In this document: one piece after another, positions 7,285-13,479 of the stretch
How positions within the stretch are numbered: the stretch's first letter is position 1
Layout: every line of letters starts with the position of its first letter
DNA from: Pseudomonadota bacterium
GTDB lineage: Bacteria > Pseudomonadota > Alphaproteobacteria > Rhizobiales > Phreatobacteraceae
Assembly: GCA_023416965.1 (NCBI GenBank)
Contig: JAEZGJ010000111.1
Coordinates: 1-19,191 of the forward strand
Reading direction: 5' to 3'
Length of the DNA: 19,191 bases
Notes under the pieces: generated by a model
Databases searched by the model: none
What the model was told of the DNA's origin: nothing
The model's input: only the letters and a program-made list of their open reading frames with translations
Made by a program: the position numbers and the translations under genes

Positions 7285-8001
7285 TCAGGTGGCTGGCACC
7301 GGATCGAAGAAGCGGAAGAGGAACAGTCCTGCGGCAAAGCCGGCGAGATGGGCCTGCCAGGCGATCTGCCCCTCGAAACCCGGCATCGGCAGGTTGATGG
7401 CGCCGAAGGCGACGTTGACCGCGATCCAAACGGCTATCATTCCCATGACCGGTCCGTTGCGGATCATGTCGGCGAGGCCGAGAGCCGGCACCTGGTAGGC
7501 TCCCTCGCCTCCCGCCCGCATGGCGCCGAGCGGACCGCCCGCCTGAAAGACGAAGCGCAGCGCCGCCGCCGTGAAGCCGGAGACCGCCGCCGAGGCGCCG
7601 ATCACCGGCACGAAGGCGGTGCCGACGGCCGCCAGGTGCCCGAGGGCGCCGGCTGCCGCCGTCACGGCGAAGAACACGAGGCTCCTGACGGTCCCGAAGC
7701 GCCGCGCCACGGCGGAGCCGAAGACGGCGAGCCAGAGCACGTTGACGGCGAGATGGGTCCAGTCCGCGTGCAGGAAGCCGTAGGTCACGAAGGTCCAGGC
7801 GTCACCGGCCGCTCCGCCCGGGAACCAGGCCCCCGCCAGCGAGGTCTCGAACCGGGCGGGAATGAAGGCGAAGGCGAGCAGCACCTCGCGGTCGGCGTCG
7901 TCCCCCAGCAGGAACACCCTGACGGCGTGGATGACGATCATGGCCAGGCAGAGCGCGGTGACGACGCCGGGAATGTTGAGGATCGGTTCGCGTTCGGACA
8001 A
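7285..8001 (-). CDS. Rhomboid family intramembrane serine protease
   Basis: Rhomboids cut transmembrane substrates within the inner membrane. With the TTG start at 8001 the protein has 238 residues. It has an N-terminal helix (VVTALCLAMIVIHAVRVFLL), an amphipathic loop with FIPARF, and GFLHADWTHLAVNVLWLAVFG (His83 and Asn87, the oxyanion region). Nucleophile Ser137 is in GASAAVSG and catalytic His218 is in AHLAGFAAG. The usual GASG is GASA here, so the residue after Ser differs. The frame stays open up to GTG 8181, but that extension would translate through a perfect terminator hairpin and has no protein character. MSEREPILNIPGVV matches typical family N-termini, hence TTG. A weak promoter (TCGACA, 16 bases, TCTAGT) may lie at 8063-8036. 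Confidence 0.88.
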   Translation of the reverse strand: MSEREPILNIPGVVTALCLAMIVIHAVRVFLLGDDADREVLLAFAFIPARFETSLAGAWFPGGAAGDAWTFVTYGFLHADWTHLAVNVLWLAVFGSAVARRFGTVRSLVFFAVTAAAGALGHLAAVGTAFVPVIGASAAVSGFTAAALRFVFQAGGPLGAMRAGGEGAYQVPALGLADMIRNGPVMGMIAVWIAVNVAFGAINLPMPGFEGQIAWQAHLAGFAAGLFLFRFFDPVPAT

Positions 8002-8107
8002 GGAGGACTGCCGGCATCGCCTGAGGGACGGTCTCACTAGAGCCAAGCCCGCCCCGCTGTCGAGAGCGCCGGATCGCCGCCTTCCGGTCCCTTCCCCCTC
8101 GCGGGAC

Positions 8108-8139
8108 AAAAAAAGGGGGGAGATCTTGCGATCTCCCCC
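8108..8139 (-). terminator. Strong Rho-independent terminator
   Basis: A perfect 10-base stem (8135-8139 plus 8130-8134 against 8121-8125 plus 8116-8120) has the loop GCAA (8126-8129). One C (8115) and seven Ts (8108-8114) follow on the minus strand. No protein gene on the minus strand ends just upstream of it, so it terminates either a small RNA or a leader. Confidence 0.85.
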
Positions 8140-8209
8140 GGCCGAAACGTGGGGAATGGCGAACCATTCCCGATAGGTCACGTCTCCATCTCCTCATGTC
8201 CCCAGGAGA
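8108..8209 (-). ncRNA. Candidate structured small RNA or leader with three hairpins and intrinsic terminator
   Basis: Read on the minus strand from 8209 down, three stems follow one another. Stem A pairs 8204-8209 with 8189-8194 (TCTCCT/AGGAGA, 9-base loop). Stem B is an 8-pair helix (8179-8186 with 8144-8151, one G-U pair), a 7-base bulge (8172-8178) and an 8-pair helix GGGAATGG/CCATTCCC closed by a UUCG tetraloop (8160-8163). Stem C is a 10-pair helix GGGGGAGATC/GATCTCCCCC with a GCAA tetraloop, then one C and seven Ts. Two very stable tetraloops and a U-tract are hard to explain by chance. It may be an independent sRNA or a 5' leader that attenuates the rhomboid gene, whose TTG is about 107 bases beyond the U-tract. 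I cannot assign a known RNA family, and its 5' end and promoter are not identified. Confidence 0.65.
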
Positions 8210-8305
8210 ATGCCTCGAAGTGGTGCGGTCCGCCGGGAGTCGGCCGGCGTCCCGAATTCGTGGAACGGCCCGAGCGAAACACGGCCGCCCGGCTGCCGGC
8301 AATCG

Positions 8306-8348
8306 AAACCCTCGTTTAACCCTAACGCGGAAACCCTTTGTTAACCCT
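8306..8348 (+). repeat. Two 18-base direct repeats upstream of the PAS gene
   Basis: AAACCCTCGTTTAACCCT (8306-8323) and AAACCCTTTGTTAACCCT (8331-8348) agree at 15 of 18 positions and are spaced 25 bases start to start, about 90-130 bases before the PAS ATG. The period is near two and a half helical turns. TTAACCCT resembles a CtrA half-site (TTAACCAT), but no TTAA-N7-TTAA is present here. GAAACCCT also occurs near 10070, before the cysteine peptidase gene. Confidence 0.5.
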
Positions 8349-8437
8349 GCGCCGCCCGCCGCGGCGTGGCACGGCCGCTGCTCCCTTCCCCAGGACCATT
8401 CGCATTCCGTCCCGGATCGGCACAGACGAGGCCCCCC

Positions 8438-9037
8438 ATGAACAATGCCGCCAGCAGCACCCTTTTCGCCTATTGGGACCAGCTGCGCGCCGGCCGCCCG
8501 GCTCCCGATCGCGCCGAGGTCGATCCGCGCGCCATCGCCCCCGTCCTCGGCGACACCTTCATTCTCGAGGCCGGTCGCGACGGCTCACTCGCCTACCGGC
8601 TGGCGGGATCCCGGGCCTGCGCACTCTTCGCCCGCGAGCTGAAGGGCTCGGGCTTCCTCGACACTTTCTCTCCTGAGGCGCGCGCGACGCTGGTCCGCAC
8701 CCTCGCAGACGCCCTTGCCGCCCCCGCCGGGCTGATGGCGACCCTCACCGCCACGAGCGCGACCGGGCGCACCGTCGCCCTCGAGGCCGTCATCCTGCCG
8801 CTGGTCCATCGGGGCCGGCTTGGCGGGCGCCTGCTTGGTGGGATCAGCGCGGGCGACCCGCCCTACTGGATCGGGCGCGACCCGATCGCCGCCGTCGGCG
8901 TCGATGCGGTCCGCCTGCTCTGGCCGAGCTGGCAGGGCGCGCTCGCCATGGCCGCCGCCACGCCGGTTCAGCCCGCCCCGGCGGCCTTCACCGCCCGCCC
9001 GGCGCTGCGTCTCATTCAGGGCGGGAATGTGGCATGA
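8438..9037 (+). CDS. PAS_5-type PAS domain protein
   Basis: This 199-residue cytoplasmic protein matches the alphaproteobacterial PAS_5 family (PF07310). It has LFAYWDQLRAGRPAPDRAEVDP, then IAPVLGDTFILEAGRDGSLAYRLAGSRACALFARELKGSGFLDTF in continuous register, and the LEAVILPLVHRGRLGGRLLGGISA strand region. The ligand and function of the family are unknown. There is no output domain, so it would act through a partner. ATG 8438 was chosen because MNNAASSTLFAYW fits family N-termini; the upstream in-frame extension to 8366 is not protein-like. It is followed 73 bases later by the tandem PilZ gene on the same strand. Confidence 0.85.
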   Translation: MNNAASSTLFAYWDQLRAGRPAPDRAEVDPRAIAPVLGDTFILEAGRDGSLAYRLAGSRACALFARELKGSGFLDTFSPEARATLVRTLADALAAPAGLMATLTATSATGRTVALEAVILPLVHRGRLGGRLLGGISAGDPPYWIGRDPIAAVGVDAVRLLWPSWQGALAMAAATPVQPAPAAFTARPALRLIQGGNVA

Positions 9038-9059
9038 GCAGGCCTTCTGCAACACTGCG

Positions 9060-9077
9060 TTAACGCTCGACCGTTAA
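9060..9077. promoter_or_regulatory. 18-base near-palindrome upstream of the PilZ gene
   Basis: TTAACG-CTCGAC-CGTTAA is symmetric at 16 of 18 positions, with mismatches only at 9066 and 9071. It lies 33 bases before the PilZ ATG, in the 73-base gap after the PAS gene. This size and position fit an operator for a dimeric regulator. It contains two TTAA halves 10 bases apart, not the 7 expected for CtrA, so I do not call it a CtrA box. Confidence 0.5.
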
Positions 9078-9110
9078 TCTTTGGCGGATCGTCCTCCAGC
9101 CCCGCCGAAC

Positions 9111-9770
9111 ATGTCAGCGCTCGCGAAAGTCCTGTCCGCACCTTCGTCGGAAGAGAACCGTCGCTTCCAGCGCGTGCGGGTGGACGTCCTCGGCCGCTTC
9201 ATGCTCTCCGACCGGCGCGAATTTCCCTGCCAGGTGGTGGACATGTCGCCCGGCGGCGCCGCCATCGTGGCGCCCGTGGTCGGCAAGCTCGGCGAGCGGG
9301 TCATCGCCTATCTCGATCATATCGGCCGTATCGAGGGAATGATCGTCCGCGTCACCGAGACGGGCTTCTCGATGACCATCGAGGCCTCGCTGCGCAAGCG
9401 CGACAAGCTCGCCGACCAGCTCACCTGGCTCGCCAACCGCCAGATCCTCGGCCTGCCCGAGGACCGCCGCCACGAGCGTGTCATCCCGCGCAATCCCTTC
9501 ACCACCATCACCACGCCGCTCGGCGAGAAGGTGCCGGTGCGCGTCCTCGACATCTCGCTCTCGGGCGCGGCCGTCGGCGGCGCGGAGGGCCTGAAGCCCG
9601 GCGACATCGTGCAGATCTCCCGCACCATGGCGCGCGTCGTGCGCGTGCTGGAGCGCGGCGTCGCCATCGAGTTCTCGGGCCAGCAGCCGATCGAGACCAT
9701 CCTTGCCCTCGGCCAGGAGCTCGGCGCCGACCTGAAGGCCGACGCCGAGCCGGTGATGATCGCCCGCTGA
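9111..9770 (+). CDS. Tandem PilZ domain protein, predicted c-di-GMP binder
   Basis: The 219-residue protein has two PilZ domains. In the first, R17-R18-F-Q-R21 gives the RxxxR motif and DMSPGG (44-49) the D/NxSxxG motif. In the second, R119-R120-H-E-R123 is followed by DISLSG (147-152). Both domains thus keep the c-di-GMP contact residues known for PilZ. No enzymatic or membrane part is present, so it probably passes a c-di-GMP signal to a partner. ATG 9111 replaces an upstream TTG at 9081 because MSALAKVLSAPSSEENRRF leads directly into the domain. Neighbours are a PAS protein (upstream) and a LapG-like peptidase (downstream, same strand, 381-base gap). Confidence 0.92.
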   Translation: MSALAKVLSAPSSEENRRFQRVRVDVLGRFMLSDRREFPCQVVDMSPGGAAIVAPVVGKLGERVIAYLDHIGRIEGMIVRVTETGFSMTIEASLRKRDKLADQLTWLANRQILGLPEDRRHERVIPRNPFTTITTPLGEKVPVRVLDISLSGAAVGGAEGLKPGDIVQISRTMARVVRVLERGVAIEFSGQQPIETILALGQELGADLKADAEPVMIAR

Positions 9771-10151
9771 TCCGGGCGGGCGCCGCGCGCACCCCATTAC
9801 CGTACGTCAGAGCCGCCGTTTCAACCTGCCCCAGAGACACCCGCTGCCGACGTGCTGAAACGCGCGTTAACGGCACGGGGCCGGGCCGCTCCGATCCGTT
9901 CACACTTGGCGCATCCTTCGCGCTCTCCCGGCAAGGCAACGGCAATCTCGTGCCCCGACGCGAGCGGGTTTTGTCGCGCCGCGACAGGCACTTGCCGTCC
10001 TGCGCTGAATCCGATCCTCGGCGCACAGGGTAAATCCACCCGCCGTTAAACTGAACGAACCCTCTCCCGAAACCCTAGCCTTTCACCGATCGGTTTCAGC
10101 GCGCTGCAAAGCCGGCCTGCCAGTGTCCCGCCATCGACGGAGGGACACGTC
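9771..10151. other. 381-base gap without a gene, with several short inverted repeats
   Basis: No open frame here looks like a protein. The gap contains a perfect inverted repeat TGTCGC-gcc-GCGACA at 9972-9986, the palindrome ACCGATCGGT at 10085-10094, and GTTAA strings near 9866 and 10045. It also has AAACCCT near 10071, which recurs upstream of the PAS gene. The cysteine peptidase binding site GGAGGG is at 10139-10144. No terminator with a U-tract follows the PilZ gene. The length suggests a promoter region for the peptidase gene rather than simple read-through. Confidence 0.5.
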
Positions 10152-10796
10152 ATGATCGGTCGCAGGACCTGCTGGCCAGGGGTGAACATGAAGGGCGCGG
10201 CACTCGCCGCGCTGGTGCTCGGCCTCGTCGCGGCGATGCCGGCGGCGAGCGCGGAGCCGGGCGATCGCCACGCTTTCCTAGCCGAACAGGGCGCGACGAC
10301 CGCGCCCATCGGCTGGCGCCAGTTCTGCCGGGACTTCGCTGCCGAATGCCGGGCGCGCCCCCAGACCATCGATCTCGTCAAGGCCGACCGCCATGCCTGG
10401 GCGACGCTGATCCGCATCAACGCCCATGTGAACACCGCCATCGAGCCGGTCACCGACATGGACCAGTACGGGACGGAAGAGCGCTGGACCTATCCGACGT
10501 CGGGCCGCGGCGACTGCGAGGACTATGTGCTCCTCAAGAAGAAGCTGCTGATCGAGGCCGGCTTCCCGGCCAGCGCCCTGCTGATCACCGTGGTGCGCGA
10601 CCGCCAGGGCGACGGCCACGCCATTCTCACGGTCCGCACCGACCGGGGCGACTACGTCCTCGACAACGAGACGAGCGACATCCGCCTCTGGAACCAGACC
10701 GGCTACCGCTTCATCAAGCGGCAGGCGGCCCATGACCCCAATCAGTGGCTGACGATCGGGCCGGGCCGCGCGCCCGCCGCGGTCGCCACCCGCTAG
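10152..10796 (+). CDS. Secreted transglutaminase-like cysteine peptidase (BTLCP/LapG-like)
   Basis: The 214-residue protein has an N-terminal signal peptide (hydrophobic core ALAALVLGLVAAM, likely cut after AASA) and a DUF920/BTLCP fold. Its triad is Cys122 (RGDCEDYVLLKK), His156 (GDGHAILTVRT) and Asp171 (YVLDNETSDIRLW). Asp121 and Glu123 flank the cysteine, as do the calcium ligands in LapG. LapG is the periplasmic protease that releases surface adhesins under c-di-GMP control via LapD. That exact role is not shown here: no LapD or adhesin is in the window. ATG 10152 has GGAGGG 7 bases upstream; an ATG at 10188 also has an AGGGG and would give a shorter signal peptide. A terminator hairpin follows at 10861. 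Confidence 0.88.
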   Translation: MIGRRTCWPGVNMKGAALAALVLGLVAAMPAASAEPGDRHAFLAEQGATTAPIGWRQFCRDFAAECRARPQTIDLVKADRHAWATLIRINAHVNTAIEPVTDMDQYGTEERWTYPTSGRGDCEDYVLLKKKLLIEAGFPASALLITVVRDRQGDGHAILTVRTDRGDYVLDNETSDIRLWNQTGYRFIKRQAAHDPNQWLTIGPGRAPAAVATR

Positions 10797-10860
10797 CACG
10801 AGGTTTCGCGTCCTCGGTCACGTCCCACCCCTCCCCGTCCCCAGACCGGGTTCGCGAACA

Positions 10861-10901
10861 GACGGCCGGTACCTCAGAACGAGGGCCGGCCGTCACCTTT
10901 T
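10861..10901 (+). terminator. Branched hairpin terminator between convergent genes
   Basis: GACGGCCGG (10861-10869) pairs with CCGGCCGTC (10886-10894). Inside the loop CCTC pairs with GAGG, and ACC plus four Ts follow on the plus strand. It would terminate the cysteine peptidase transcript. Because it lies between convergent genes, the same stem may also stop the isomerase transcript, although that side has no long U-tract. Confidence 0.65.
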
Positions 10902-10913
10902 CAGGCACCCGAT

Positions 10914-11519
10914 TCAGGCCGGGCCGCCCCTGGCCGCCCAAGTCACCGCCTGCTCGGTGCGGTCATTGCCCCAGAACAGTTCGCCGTCGGCGGTGACGAT
11001 GCTCGGCGCGCCGAACAGGCCCTTCGCCTTCGCCTCCTCGGTGGTGGCGCGCAGCGCCTGTTTCACCGCATCCGAGCCGGCTGCGATCAGCGCCGTCGCC
11101 GGCTCGACACCCGCCGCCTTCAGCGCACGTCCGAGCACCTCCGCATCGGCGATGGACAGGCCTTCGCCGAATTCCAGCCGGTAGACCTCCCGCGAGAAGG
11201 CCGCGCGCTTGCCGTCATCCGGCAGGGACGTCGCGATGCGTGCGGCGGTCAGGCTGTTCTGCGGAAAGGGATCAGGCTTGCGGAACGGCAGGCCGAGATC
11301 GGCGGTGATCCGCTCCAGATCCCGCCACATGTTCCGCCCCTTGGCCGGGATGAGGTTGAAGGGCGAAGTGGTCCAGCCGGCCTCGGCGAAGATCGGGCCG
11401 AGCAGGAAGGGGCGCCAGCGCACGGTGACTCCGGCCTTGGCCGCGACCTCCTCCACCCGCATCGCGGCAGGATAGGAATAGGTCGAGGCGAATTCGTAGA
11501 AGAAATCGACGGCCGCCAT
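10914..11519 (-). CDS. 2-hydroxychromene-2-carboxylate isomerase-like DsbA-family protein
   Basis: The 201-residue protein is a thioredoxin-fold member of the HCCA isomerase / GST-kappa group. It has the N-terminal FFYEFASTYSYPA with Ser12 at the position of the catalytic serine that replaces the DsbA cysteine. An alpha-helical insert with WRPFLLGPIF follows, and the cis-Pro loop is in GLFGAPSIV, followed by GELFWGNDR. HCCA isomerase acts on glutathione adducts in naphthalene breakdown. Isolated homologues are common in proteobacteria without that pathway, so the substrate here is unknown and general glutathione-linked detoxification is only a guess. It follows the gamma-carbonic anhydrase gene by 3 bases and is probably co-transcribed with it. 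Confidence 0.9.
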   Translation of the reverse strand: MAAVDFFYEFASTYSYPAAMRVEEVAAKAGVTVRWRPFLLGPIFAEAGWTTSPFNLIPAKGRNMWRDLERITADLGLPFRKPDPFPQNSLTAARIATSLPDDGKRAAFSREVYRLEFGEGLSIADAEVLGRALKAAGVEPATALIAAGSDAVKQALRATTEEAKAKGLFGAPSIVTADGELFWGNDRTEQAVTWAARGGPA

Positions 11520-11522
11520 GGC

Positions 11523-12053
11523 TCAGCCCACCGGCGTGAGGCCGGCCTTGAACCGCCGGGCATTGTTCGCATAGCTCGCCGCCGAGAGCTTCAGCCGGGC
11601 GATGGCGGCCTCGTCCAGGGTCCGGACGGCGCGCGCCGGCGAGCCGACGATCAGGGAATTGTCCGGAAATTCCTTGCCCTCGGTGACCAGCGAATTGGCG
11701 CCCACCAGGCAATTGTTCCCGATCTTGGCGTTGTTCAGGATGGTCGAGCCCATGCCGATCAGCGTGTTGTCGCCGATCGTGCAGCCGTGGAGGATCACCT
11801 TGTGGCCGATGGTGCAGCCGGTCCCGATCGTCATCGGCGCGCCGGGATCGGTGTGCAGCATGCACATTTCCTGGATGTTGGTGCCGTCCCCGATGGCGAT
11901 GAGCTCGTTGTCGCCGCGGATGACGGCGCCGAACCAGATGCCGACATCGGTGCCGATCTTCACCTTGCCGATGACATGGGCGTCGGGCGCCACGAAGAAG
12001 CGGTCGCCCTCGGGCAGGACCGGCTGGATTCCGTCGATGGCATAGATGGGCAT
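11523..12053 (-). CDS. Gamma-carbonic anhydrase family protein (YrdA/PaaY-like)
   Basis: The 176-residue protein is a left-handed parallel beta-helix of hexapeptide repeats (for example IGTDVG, IGDGTN, IGTGCT, IGDNTL, IGNNCL). It has the three zinc-ligand histidines of the family: His67 (MLHTD), His84 (GHKV) and His89 (ILHG). Arg46 and Asp48 in IRGDN are the usual trimer/active-site pair. The C-terminal helix is short (LSAASYANNARRFKAGL). Such proteins form metal-binding trimers. Only some have measurable carbonic anhydrase activity; others are thioesterase-like or of unknown function. GGAGG 5 bases before the ATG gives a strong start. The isomerase gene follows 3 bases downstream. Confidence 0.93.
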   Translation of the reverse strand: MPIYAIDGIQPVLPEGDRFFVAPDAHVIGKVKIGTDVGIWFGAVIRGDNELIAIGDGTNIQEMCMLHTDPGAPMTIGTGCTIGHKVILHGCTIGDNTLIGMGSTILNNAKIGNNCLVGANSLVTEGKEFPDNSLIVGSPARAVRTLDEAAIARLKLSAASYANNARRFKAGLTPVG

Positions 12054-12129
12054 GGCATCCTCCGCGTCTGGGCCGCAACCTATCGCACCCCCCGCCGGGC
12101 TTGAGAAGTCGGCGGAACGGGCGTGCCGC

Positions 12130-12639
12130 TCACGGCGCCCGCCGGAAATCCATCACCCAGTTGGTCTCGTAGGTGGCGCCGCCATCGGCGGAGAAGGCCT
12201 GTTCCCAGCGCGCCGACTGGTCAGTGATGCCGGACCAGAGGAATCGCACCCTGACGGGCCGGTCCTGCCAGACGTCGTCGCCGAGAAAGGTGCCCACGCC
12301 ATCCTCGAACCGACCGTGCACCGGCTGGCCGATGGCTGCCTCGCGGGCATCGAGCCACCAGATCGACCATTGCCGCCGGCACGCGTCGAAGGCACGGATG
12401 CTGAGCGCCCGGTAGCTGCCGCCCGGCAGGTGCAGCACGTTGTCGTCGACATTGCCGGCGCCGCCGAGCACCGGCAGCGCGGCGCAGGTGCCGCCGAACT
12501 CCTCCCAGACCCTGTCGGCCGACAGCCGCCGACGCAGGCGCCGGTGATGCACCGTCCAGGTCCCCATGAGGAAGTCGAAGTCGCGGCGGCCGTCGCCCGG
12601 CTCCGCCCCGCTCTCCATGCTCATCCCGATCTCGGTCAT
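12130..12639 (-). CDS. DUF1579-like / lipocalin-like hypothetical protein
   Basis: The 169-residue protein has FDFLMGTWTVHHRRLRRRL near the N-terminus, then WEEFGGTCAALPVLGGAGNVDDN, WSIWWLDAREA and a C-terminal WEQAFSADGGATYETNWVMDF. This arrangement (FDFLxGxW start, beta-rich middle, TNWxM end) is that of the DUF1579-type proteins, predicted to be lipocalin-like barrels of unknown ligand. There is no signal peptide, so it should be cytoplasmic. The start is uncertain: ATG 12639 is preceded by GGAGCGAG, but that site is buried in a hairpin (12642-12669). In-frame ATGs also occur at 12624 and 12618. It is separated from the gamma-carbonic anhydrase gene by 76 bases on the same strand. Confidence 0.75.
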   Translation of the reverse strand: MTEIGMSMESGAEPGDGRRDFDFLMGTWTVHHRRLRRRLSADRVWEEFGGTCAALPVLGGAGNVDDNVLHLPGGSYRALSIRAFDACRRQWSIWWLDAREAAIGQPVHGRFEDGVGTFLGDDVWQDRPVRVRFLWSGITDQSARWEQAFSADGGATYETNWVMDFRRAP

Positions 12640-12641
12640 GG

Positions 12642-12669
12642 CTCGCTCCCGCTCCTGTGACGGAGCGAG
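12642..12669 (-). promoter_or_regulatory. Hairpin that covers the ribosome binding site of the DUF1579-like gene
   Basis: On the minus strand CTCGCTCC (12669-12662) can pair perfectly with GGAGCGAG (12649-12642), which ends 2 bases before the ATG at 12639 and contains its only good Shine-Dalgarno. The 12-base loop contains a second AGGAG. Pairing would hide the site, so translation may be conditional; alternatively the downstream ATGs are used. Confidence 0.45.
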
Positions 12670-12713
12670 GCTGCACCCGGCCGGTGTCAGGACGTGTCAG
12701 GTGTGTCGCGGCC

Positions 12714-13034
12714 TCACAGGCCGAATGACAGCAGCATCATGGTGAGCACGCGGCCCGACATGAGGCTCCAGATCAGCGCGATGAGGGTCGCGAGGAAGAC
12801 GAATTCGAAGCGGCGGTTCTCGATGCGGCGGCCGCGGATCGTGTTGCGCACGATGATGGCCGGAGCCGCGAAGGCGAGGAAGGGGACGGCGAGGACCGCT
12901 GCGGCGCCGCCGCCCTGCAGGAGGCGGAACGAGGCGGGCTTGGCCGCCAGCGCCCTGTAGAGAGCCACCAGGAGGCCCGACATGGCGAAGCCGAGCGCGA
13001 GCGAATGGAAGAGCTGGAGGCTGAGCAGGGACAT
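12714..13034 (-). CDS. Small membrane protein, DUF6949-like
   Basis: The 106-residue protein has three hydrophobic segments, about residues 5-27 (SLQLFHSLALGFAMSGLLVAL), 43-60 (AAAVLAVPFLAFAAPAII) and 77-104 (FVFLATLIALIWSLMSG and following). Between the second and third is a conserved-looking basic motif RNTIRGRRIENRRFEF, predicted to be in the cytoplasm. The pattern (KPASFRLL, then RNTIRGRRIE and FATLIALIWSLMSG-type end) resembles what I recall of the Hyphomicrobiales family DUF6949, whose function is unknown. The assignment is from memory and moderate. Two CtrA-type boxes lie 62-109 bases upstream of the ATG, so expression may be tied to the cell cycle. Confidence 0.75.
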   Translation of the reverse strand: MSLLSLQLFHSLALGFAMSGLLVALYRALAAKPASFRLLQGGGAAAVLAVPFLAFAAPAIIVRNTIRGRRIENRRFEFVFLATLIALIWSLMSGRVLTMMLLSFGL

Positions 13035-13095
13035 GACGCGGAACCCGAACCGGACACGAGGGCCAGCTGCCCCCGTGCCAATCGGTACCGCGCCG

Positions 13096-13143
13096 TTAGG
13101 GTTCTGTTAAGGGGTCGGGCGAACTTCCTTAAGGAAGGGTTAA
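13096..13143 (-). promoter_or_regulatory. Two CtrA-type boxes
   Basis: TTAA-GGAAGGG-TTAA at 13129-13143 is a perfect match to the CtrA consensus TTAA-N7-TTAA and is followed by CC. TTAG-GGTTCTG-TTAA at 13096-13110 matches with one base changed and the same 7-base spacer. Both lie in the gap between DUF3126 (ends 13158) and the small membrane protein (starts 13034), in its promoter region. CtrA is the master cell-cycle response regulator of alphaproteobacteria; binding here is inferred. Confidence 0.6.
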
Positions 13144-13157
13144 CCGACGCCGGCCGC

Positions 13158-13373
13158 TCACCCCTCCTCGAGGTCGATGTCGAGGATCGAGATGGTGACG
13201 GTGTAGGAGGTCTCGCCCTCGTCCACGTCCTTGTAGAGAGTGCCGATCTGCTCGTCGCCGATCATCACCTCGACCATCTCCTTGCGCCGCATGTTCGGCT
13301 GCAGCTTGATGGCCTGGTTGCCGAACTTGCGGCGCAGGTAGTCCTGAATCTTGGTGATCTCGGTGCGGTCCAC
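13158..13373 (-). CDS. DUF3126 family protein
   Basis: The 71-residue protein is short and soluble. It has DRTEITKIQDYLRRKFGN followed by QAIKLQPNMRRKEMVEVMIGDEQIGTLYKDVDEGETSYTVTISILDIDLEE in continuous register, which is the full length and pattern of DUF3126, a small alphaproteobacterial family of unknown function. GTG 13373 was chosen because AGGAGG lies 6 bases upstream and the residues before it in the longer frame are Pro/His-rich and not family-like. The gene is alone, 106 bases downstream of the secreted double-domain protein gene and 123 bases upstream of the small membrane protein. Confidence 0.9.
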   Translation of the reverse strand: MDRTEITKIQDYLRRKFGNQAIKLQPNMRRKEMVEVMIGDEQIGTLYKDVDEGETSYTVTISILDIDLEEG

Positions 13374-13479
13374 GGCCGACCTCCTGTGTGTCGCTGGATG
13401 CGCCGTGTGCCATGGCGGAGGGGCCGAAGTCAAAGCGGCCCCCTTCCCCTTCGCCCCTGTGGACGGGCCGGTCCCCCTC

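Larger units (their letters stand above)
8002..8437. other. 436-base gap with structured RNA and direct repeats, no protein gene seen
   Basis: This divergent gap separates the rhomboid start from the PAS gene. It holds the structured minus-strand RNA (8108-8209) and the direct repeats (8306-8348). The open frames crossing it are Arg/Pro-rich and have no recognisable protein pattern. GTG 8181 on the minus strand does have an AGGAG 8 bases upstream, so a short leader peptide is possible. Confidence 0.6.

Noticed and set aside
7155..7337. Extended N-terminus of the CBS protein
   Set aside because: A GGAGG sits 6 bases before ATG 7154, and the upstream residues do not resemble the family.
8002..8181. 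Extended N-terminus of the rhomboid protein starting at GTG 8181
   Set aside because: It would put the perfect terminator hairpin and T-tract inside the coding region, and the extra 60 residues lack protein character. A short leader peptide remains possible.
9060..9077. CtrA box upstream of the PilZ gene
   Set aside because: The two TTAA halves are 10 bases apart, not 7.
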